Source: Thiorhodovibrio sp. (GTDB lineage: Bacteria > Pseudomonadota > Gammaproteobacteria > Chromatiales > Chromatiaceae). Taken from it: 10,451 nucleotides of DNA. How positions within the stretch are numbered: position 1 is the first letter of the stretch; each line of letters begins with the position of its first letter. The stretch spans positions 1 to 10,451 of the forward strand of contig SKYD01000278.1 of assembly GCA_007128075.1 (NCBI GenBank). The letters run 5' to 3'. A program made the position numbers and the translations under genes. The notes below the pieces were generated by a model. The model worked only from the letters and a program-made list of their open reading frames with translations, was not told the origin of the DNA and ran no database searches. This document shows positions 7,083-10,451 of this stretch, one piece after another.

Positions 7083-7133
7083 GATCTCCCAATCCACAAG
7101 GGAGAAGAAGACCCGTCTGAACATGGATACTCC

Positions 7134-7724
7134 ATGGAACCAATTGTTTTACTGATCGTCGTTATTGCAGTGGTGCTGCTGGATTTGTTGTGGCGCTTGT
7201 TGGGCGTGGTGCGTGATCTGCTGCGCGATCATGTTTACGAACGCCGCCTGCCGTTTTTATCCCCAGTGCAGCGGCGTTGTCTGAGCGCATTAGAGCAGGC
7301 TGGCGGTGAGTCATGCCGCGTGTTTGCTCAGGTGGCGTTGACGGCGCTGATGGTTGCCGCCAGCAGCAGCGGCACTCAGCGGCGCCGCGCACTCAATAAA
7401 ATTCAAGGGCAGCGGTTTGATTTTGTGATCTGTGGTCGGGTGGACGGCTTGCCTTTAGGGGTGGTGGAACTGCTTCCCGCTGGCGCACTCAAGCGGCGCA
7501 CCCGCCGCCGGCTGGCGTGGCTGAAGTCGTTGTGCGATCAACTGGCGCTGCCTTTGGTCACGCTGCCCGAGCAACCGCATTATGATCTTAACACCCTGCG
7601 CACCGCGCTCGATGCGATACTCCGTCAGCAGCCACTGCCCCGCGACGGTGAGGCGATTGATGTCAACGAAGAAGACCTGTTGCTACAACGATTGAGTGCT
7701 TCACTGCGCGAGCCAAAAAATTAA
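7134..7724 (+). CDS. Membrane-anchored DUF2726-like protein of unknown function
   Basis: The 196-residue product starts with one hydrophobic segment (about 4-19), then a basic, arginine-rich linker. Next comes a soluble domain resembling DUF2726: LSPVQRRCLSALEQA (42-56), CRVFAQVAL (61-69), QGQRFDFVICG (91-101), LGVVELL (108-114) and LALPLVTLP (137-145). As I recall the family, DUF2726 has a restriction-nuclease-like fold, with DFV and IELDD-type acidic motifs. Here Asp96 and Glu112 remain, but the acidic residues after Glu112 are replaced by Leu-Leu-Pro, so nuclease activity is doubtful. The ATG at 7134 has only a weak GGA sequence upstream. The gene is divergent from the phosphatase and convergent with HPr, ending 6 bp from it. 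Its role is unknown; the domain call is from memory of motifs. Confidence 0.75.
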   Translation: MEPIVLLIVVIAVVLLDLLWRLLGVVRDLLRDHVYERRLPFLSPVQRRCLSALEQAGGESCRVFAQVALTALMVAASSSGTQRRRALNKIQGQRFDFVICGRVDGLPLGVVELLPAGALKRRTRRRLAWLKSLCDQLALPLVTLPEQPHYDLNTLRTALDAILRQQPLPRDGEAIDVNEEDLLLQRLSASLREPKN

Positions 7725-7730
7725 CGACGG

Positions 7731-8000
7731 CTATTCGCCTTCGCCAAATCGATCTTCAATCAAGGCTTCTAAGGCGTGCAGTGCCTCGGTCTCGTCGGCA
7801 CCTTCGGCCTCAACGACAACCGAGGTGCCACGCGCTGCCGCCAGCATCATCACTCCCATGATGCTCTTTCCGTTGACGCGCCGTCCTTGGCGTTCGACAT
7901 GAATCTGGCTGCTGTATTGGCTGGCGCAGGTGACGAATTTAGCGGCAGCACGGGCATGCAGCCCGAGACGATTAATGATGTTGCATTCTTTGCGAATCAC
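7731..8000 (-). CDS. ptsH: HPr-family phosphocarrier protein
   Basis: HPr shuttles phosphate from enzyme I to EIIA domains. In this type of cluster it mainly serves regulation rather than sugar uptake. The 89-residue product has the active site His15 in NRLGLHARAAAKFV and the regulatory Ser46 in GKSIMGVMMLAA, which is the HprK target. Both phosphorylation modes are therefore possible. The start is a GTG at 8000: an in-frame stop lies 15 bases upstream and no ATG or TTG fits better, although the ribosome binding site is poor. It is the last gene of the leftward hprK-rapZ-EIIA-HPr run, 40 bases after EIIA. Its stop lies 6 bp from the stop of the convergent DUF2726-like gene, and no terminator is visible. 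It might be named ptsO or npr in other schemes. Confidence 0.96.
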   Translation of the reverse strand: MIRKECNIINRLGLHARAAAKFVTCASQYSSQIHVERQGRRVNGKSIMGVMMLAAARGTSVVVEAEGADETEALHALEALIEDRFGEGE

Positions 8001-8040
8001 GATGGTGCTGTGTTACTTAAAAATCATCAAAATTAAAAAT

Positions 8041-8427
8041 TTACGGGCAGAGCATCACGCCTTCGCGCCCACCACTGAGCGCTTTTTCAGCAATCGCATC
8101 CAGCTCCAATGAGGCGTAATTGAGCGCCCGCACCAGCATCGGCAGATTCACTCCCGCCAAAACCCGCACCTCATGCCCAGAACGGATACGATTGGCGACA
8201 TTCGACGGGGTAGAGCCAAACAGATCAGTTAAAATCAATACCCCGCTGCCATCATCAATGGCGTTGGCAATGGCCAGTGCGCGGGCATGAAGCTGATCAG
8301 GATCATCATATTCACTCACATCTAAGGTATCGGCGGCGAGCGGACACTGCCCTAACATGCGCGTGGCGGTGGTCAACAGCTCAGCCCCGATGCGATTGTG
8401 AGTAATCACCAACAGCGCAACGCTCAT
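8041..8427 (-). CDS. PTS EIIA component, mannose/fructose (EIIA-Man) family
   Basis: This 128-residue single-domain EIIA accepts phosphate from HPr. The predicted phosphorylation site is His10 in LLVITHNRIG. Other family segments are LILTDLFGSTPSNVANR (64-80) and AGVNLPMLVRAL (91-102). No EIIB, EIIC or EIID partner is in the window, so a regulatory role within the HPr relay is more likely than sugar transport; that is inference from context. The ATG at 8427 forms an ATGA overlap with the rapZ stop, which suggests translational coupling. A GTG two codons upstream (8433) is also in frame. EIIA-Man between rapZ and HPr is a recurrent arrangement in proteobacteria without a large set of sugar PTS permeases. 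Confidence 0.95.
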   Translation of the reverse strand: MSVALLVITHNRIGAELLTTATRMLGQCPLAADTLDVSEYDDPDQLHARALAIANAIDDGSGVLILTDLFGSTPSNVANRIRSGHEVRVLAGVNLPMLVRALNYASLELDAIAEKALSGGREGVMLCP

Positions 8428-9293
8428 GCACACTGTTCCCGATGGCGCACCAACACCTGCCAGCCGTGATCGGCAAAATGCTGGCGCAGTGTTTCAACAA
8501 GATACACTGAACGATGCTGACCGCCAGTGCAACCAATGGCAATGGTCAGATAGCTGCGCCCTTCGCGCTCAAACGCCGGTGTCCAGCGTTCAAAAAAATT
8601 GATGAGATCATCCCGCATGGCAAGCACTGTCGGATGCTGTTCCAGATAGGCGACCACAGCCTGATCGCGTCCTGTGAGCGCGCGTAGCTCTGGCTGCCAG
8701 TGTGGATTGGGAAGACAGCGGACATCAAACACAAAATCAAAGCCTTCGGGCGCGCCTTTTTTGTAGCCAAATGATTGCAACAAAATCGAAATCCCGACCG
8801 TTTGTTGCTGATGCAAGCAGGTACGCACCCGCTCACGCAGCTCGTGGATATTGGTATAGGTTGTATCAATTCGCGCCTGCGCCACCGCCCGCAATGGGGC
8901 AAGCAGGCGGCGTTCTTCGTCAATGGCCTCAGTCAACGATCGCTCACCACTGGTGAGTGGATGTTTACGCCGCGTTTCATTAAAGCGCGTCATTAACACA
9001 TCCGTCTCTGCTTCCAGAAACAAAATCTGCGGACTAATCTGCTGCTGGCTGAGTGCGGTCAACACCGCAGGAACGGCACATAATTGCTGCGGGCGGTTGC
9101 GAGCATCAATCCCGACCGCCGTGCCCAGATAACCGCCAACGCCCTGATCGCTGTCATCTTTTAGCCCCAGCGCCAGCTCAGTGAGCAAAAACAGCGGCAG
9201 GTTGTCGATGCAATTGTAGCCAATATCTTCTAGCGTATGCAGCGCAACGCTTTTCCCAGCCCCAGATAAGCCACTAACAATGATAAAATTCAT
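8424..9293 (-). CDS. rapZ: RapZ (YvcJ/YhbJ family) nucleotide-binding protein
   Basis: RapZ proteins bind nucleotides. In E. coli RapZ directs small-RNA turnover controlling glucosamine-6-phosphate synthase. The 289-residue product has a Walker A motif GLSGAGKS (8-15), DNLP (30-33), ETRRKHPLT (106-114), SFGYKKG (174-180), FDVRCLPNPHW (189-199) and GCTGGQHRSV (254-263). The C-terminus ends VRHREQCA, so the extended Lys/Arg-rich tail I associate with E. coli RNA binding seems absent. The ATG at 9293 lies 7 bases after hprK in an A/T-rich stretch with no Shine-Dalgarno sequence, suggesting it depends on translation of hprK. Its stop overlaps the EIIA start (ATGA). Confidence 0.97.
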   Translation of the reverse strand: MNFIIVSGLSGAGKSVALHTLEDIGYNCIDNLPLFLLTELALGLKDDSDQGVGGYLGTAVGIDARNRPQQLCAVPAVLTALSQQQISPQILFLEAETDVLMTRFNETRRKHPLTSGERSLTEAIDEERRLLAPLRAVAQARIDTTYTNIHELRERVRTCLHQQQTVGISILLQSFGYKKGAPEGFDFVFDVRCLPNPHWQPELRALTGRDQAVVAYLEQHPTVLAMRDDLINFFERWTPAFEREGRSYLTIAIGCTGGQHRSVYLVETLRQHFADHGWQVLVRHREQCA

Positions 9294-9300
9294 TTAAAAA

Positions 9301-10245
9301 TCAATATGAAGGTGCCGCTGCTGCCACTGCACGCGCTTGGCGGTCAATTAAATCGACACCAGCATCATAGCCGCGCACGCGCAAAATTTGCGTCCGCACT
9401 GCGGTTTCTAGGAGCACAGCAAGGTTGCGGCCTGGTGCGACTGGAATGGTGATTTCAGGAACCGTCACCCCCAAAATGGTGCGTGCTGAGAGACTGCCGC
9501 GCAGCCGATCAATCATCGCCAATTCCTCGCGGCTAAACATACGCATCTTCACCACCAGATTCAATAGATCGCTTTCGCGCACCGCGCCCTCACCAAACAT
9601 AGCACGAATATTGAGCACCCCCAGCCCGCGCACTTCGAGAAAATCACGCAGCATCGGTGGGCAACGCCCCTCCAATTGATCAGGCGCGATCCGAGCAAAT
9701 TCTGGTGCGTCGTCGGCAATCAGCCGATGCCCGCGGGCAATCAGTTCCAGCGCCAACTCACTTTTGCCCACACCTGCATCGCCCACCAGCAACACGCCAG
9801 TGCCGAGCACATCAATAAATACCCCGTGGATCATGGTGCGCTCGGCCAGCGCGTGAAGCAGAAAATATTGTAACCGATCGACGATTTCTTGGTCGCGCAG
9901 TGGCGAGGACAACAGCGGGGTGGCGGTGCGCTCTGCCCAGTCATAAAACCGCACATCAGGGGTGACCTGTTCGGCAAAAATCACCGCTGCTGGCTTGGCC
10001 TCAAACAGCCGAGCGATCATATCCTCACGGGCGGCAAGACTCAGATCGCGCAAATGCGCCATCTCTGCCTGACCAAGCACCTGGAGCCGATGGGGATGAA
10101 TACAATTTAGCGAGCCAACGAGACTTTGGCGTGTACTGCTGTCTTGCAATCCAAGCACGGACCTTGGGGCGGCTGGAATCGCCGTCAGCCAGCGCAGGCG
10201 CAACTGTGAGCCAAGCTCTTTGATCAGATGATGCAGTGAATCCAC
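9301..10245 (-). CDS. hprK: HPr kinase/phosphorylase
   Basis: HprK phosphorylates HPr on Ser46 with ATP or pyrophosphate and can reverse the reaction. The 314-residue product has the usual two parts: an N-terminal domain (about 1-130) and a catalytic P-loop domain. Key sites are His140 in MIHGVFIDVLG, Walker A GDAGVGKS (155-162), RLIADDAPEF (174-183), the HprK signature LEVRGLGVLNI (203-213) and VPEITIPVAPGRNLAVLLE (262-280). The start is a GTG at 10245, immediately downstream of an in-frame stop. It gives the family-like beginning SLHHLIKELGSQLRLRWL. No Shine-Dalgarno sequence is visible. It heads the leftward hprK-rapZ-EIIA-HPr run. ptsN, often found just upstream in proteobacteria, is not there. 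Confidence 0.97.
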   Translation of the reverse strand: MDSLHHLIKELGSQLRLRWLTAIPAAPRSVLGLQDSSTRQSLVGSLNCIHPHRLQVLGQAEMAHLRDLSLAAREDMIARLFEAKPAAVIFAEQVTPDVRFYDWAERTATPLLSSPLRDQEIVDRLQYFLLHALAERTMIHGVFIDVLGTGVLLVGDAGVGKSELALELIARGHRLIADDAPEFARIAPDQLEGRCPPMLRDFLEVRGLGVLNIRAMFGEGAVRESDLLNLVVKMRMFSREELAMIDRLRGSLSARTILGVTVPEITIPVAPGRNLAVLLETAVRTQILRVRGYDAGVDLIDRQARAVAAAAPSY

Positions 10246-10265
10246 AGTTTATGTTTTAGGTTCTG

Positions 10266-10293
10266 TTGACATACAACCAGTAGCCGTTAAGAT
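10266..10293 (+). promoter_or_regulatory. Strong-looking sigma70 promoter reading rightwards, upstream of hprK
   Basis: A perfect -35 TTGACA (10266-10271) is followed after 16 bases by TAAGAT (10288-10293, four of six matches). It points away from hprK, so it should drive the partial rightward reading frame at the window's end or an RNA. A leftward TACAAT (complement of 10292-10297) overlaps it and could be an hprK -10 box, but it lacks a good -35. The two transcription units may thus compete in this region. Confidence 0.6.
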
Positions 10294-10299
10294 TGTATG
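10270..10299. repeat. 7-bp inverted repeat overlapping the rightward promoter
   Basis: CATACAA (10270-10276) and TTGTATG (10293-10299) are perfect inverted copies with a 16-bp spacer. The left arm starts at the end of the -35 box and the right arm starts at the last base of the -10 box. The arm-to-arm repeat distance is 23 bp, about two helical turns. The position suggests a possible operator for a dimeric regulator; the function is inferred, not shown. Confidence 0.5.
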
Positions 10300-10346
10300 C
10301 TGTTTAGTCAGCTTTCGTATAGCGTTTTAACCCCTCGCTAAAACCT

Positions 10347-10383
10347 ACTCTTTTCTAAGCATATCTGATGTTTTCTAAAGAGT
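10347..10383. repeat. Short direct and inverted repeats in the leader of the rightward frame
   Basis: TTTTCTAA occurs twice, at 10351-10358 and 10371-10378, exactly 20 bases apart. The outer bases ACTCTTT (10347-10353) and AAAGAGT (10377-10383) also form a 7-bp inverted repeat. The possible ATG at 10368 would lie in its loop. These could be paired binding sites or a weak leader hairpin. With such short, AT-rich units, chance is a real alternative. Confidence 0.3.
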
Positions 10384-10451
10384 CAGTGAGGGTGCAGACC
10401 GAGCAAACCACGCGAGTGGCGAGCTACGTTGGGAAGGTCACGAAATGCCAC
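10368..10451 (+). CDS. Possible start of an unidentified rightward gene (partial)
   Basis: From the ATG at 10368 the frame stays open for 28 codons to the window's edge, beginning MFSKESVRVQTEQTTRVASY. I do not recognise the protein. The product so far is polar, without signal peptide or membrane segment. Support comes mainly from the rightward TTGACA/TAAGAT promoter about 75 bases upstream; the ribosome binding site is weak. An alternative is the leftward frame ending with TGA at 10383-10385, which is open from the edge for 22 codons and could be the tail of a gene upstream of hprK. I favour the rightward reading, but only weakly. Confidence 0.35.
   Translation, partial: MFSKESVRVQTEQTTRVASYVGKVTKCH

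Larger units (their letters stand above)
6902..7133. other. Intergenic region between divergent PP2C and DUF2726-like genes
   Basis: This 232-bp stretch carries divergent promoter candidates about 100 bp apart: leftward at 6970-6998 and rightward at 7074-7082. The part next to the phosphatase gene is AT-rich. I found no tRNA, riboswitch-like structure, terminator or convincing small gene. A purine-rich run (GGGAGAAGAAG, 7100-7110) lies too far from the 7134 start to be an ordinary ribosome binding site. Confidence 0.6.

Noticed and set aside
7123..7155. Ten-codon frame MDTPWNQLFY overlapping the start of the DUF2726-like gene
   Set aside because: It could be an upstream control frame, but the purine-rich run is 18 bases away and nothing else supports translation.
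10324..10344. GTTTTA/TAAAAC pairing considered as a terminator for either direction
   Set aside because: The stem is only 6 bp and AT-rich, with a 9-base loop and no adjoining T run.
1..10451. Mobile elements, CRISPR arrays, long repeats
   Set aside because: No transposase or integrase motif, no terminal inverted repeats with target duplication and no regularly spaced repeat series was seen on either strand.

Overview
The window looks like chromosomal core DNA from a non-enteric gammaproteobacterium. Base composition is balanced to slightly GC-rich. NuoC and NuoD are separate proteins (fused in Escherichia coli), the block tpiA-secG-tRNA-Leu(GAG) runs directly into nuoA, and HPr kinase, RapZ, a mannose-type EIIA and HPr form a compact regulatory PTS cluster. 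This combination is known from several non-enteric gammaproteobacteria (Xanthomonas-type neighbourhoods, for example). I cannot name a genus. I saw no insertion sequence, prophage gene, CRISPR array or origin.

Bases 1-5534 are read leftwards. The transcription order is a probable sigma70 promoter, tpiA (triosephosphate isomerase), secG (translocon subunit), tRNA-Leu(GAG), then nuoA, nuoB, nuoC, nuoD, nuoE and the first 261 codons of nuoF, which leaves the window at base 1. The nuo genes have tiny gaps or overlaps and encode the membrane entry subunit, the quinone-side modules and the start of the NADH-side module of respiratory complex I.

smpB (trans-translation) starts divergently from tpiA and runs rightwards. 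Its end overlaps by 7 bp the end of a convergent, leftward PP2C-type protein phosphatase gene. A 232-bp intergenic region (6902-7133) carries divergent promoters for the phosphatase and for a rightward gene encoding a membrane-anchored DUF2726-like protein.

Bases 7731-10245 are read leftwards: hprK, rapZ, mannose-family EIIA and HPr. HPr keeps both His15 (the PEP-dependent site) and Ser46 (the HprK site), so the cluster looks like an intact regulatory phosphorelay. EI (ptsI), ptsN, hpf and rpoN are not in the window. The last 206 bases (10246-10451) hold a strong-looking rightward promoter overlapped by a 7-bp inverted repeat, and the possible first 28 codons of an unidentified rightward gene.

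Most of the window is ordinary housekeeping DNA. The less ordinary parts are the stand-alone PP2C phosphatase beside a P-Ser-HPr system, the divergent DUF2726-like gene with a degraded acidic motif, and the regulatory region upstream of hprK. No clearly new multi-gene system is evident.
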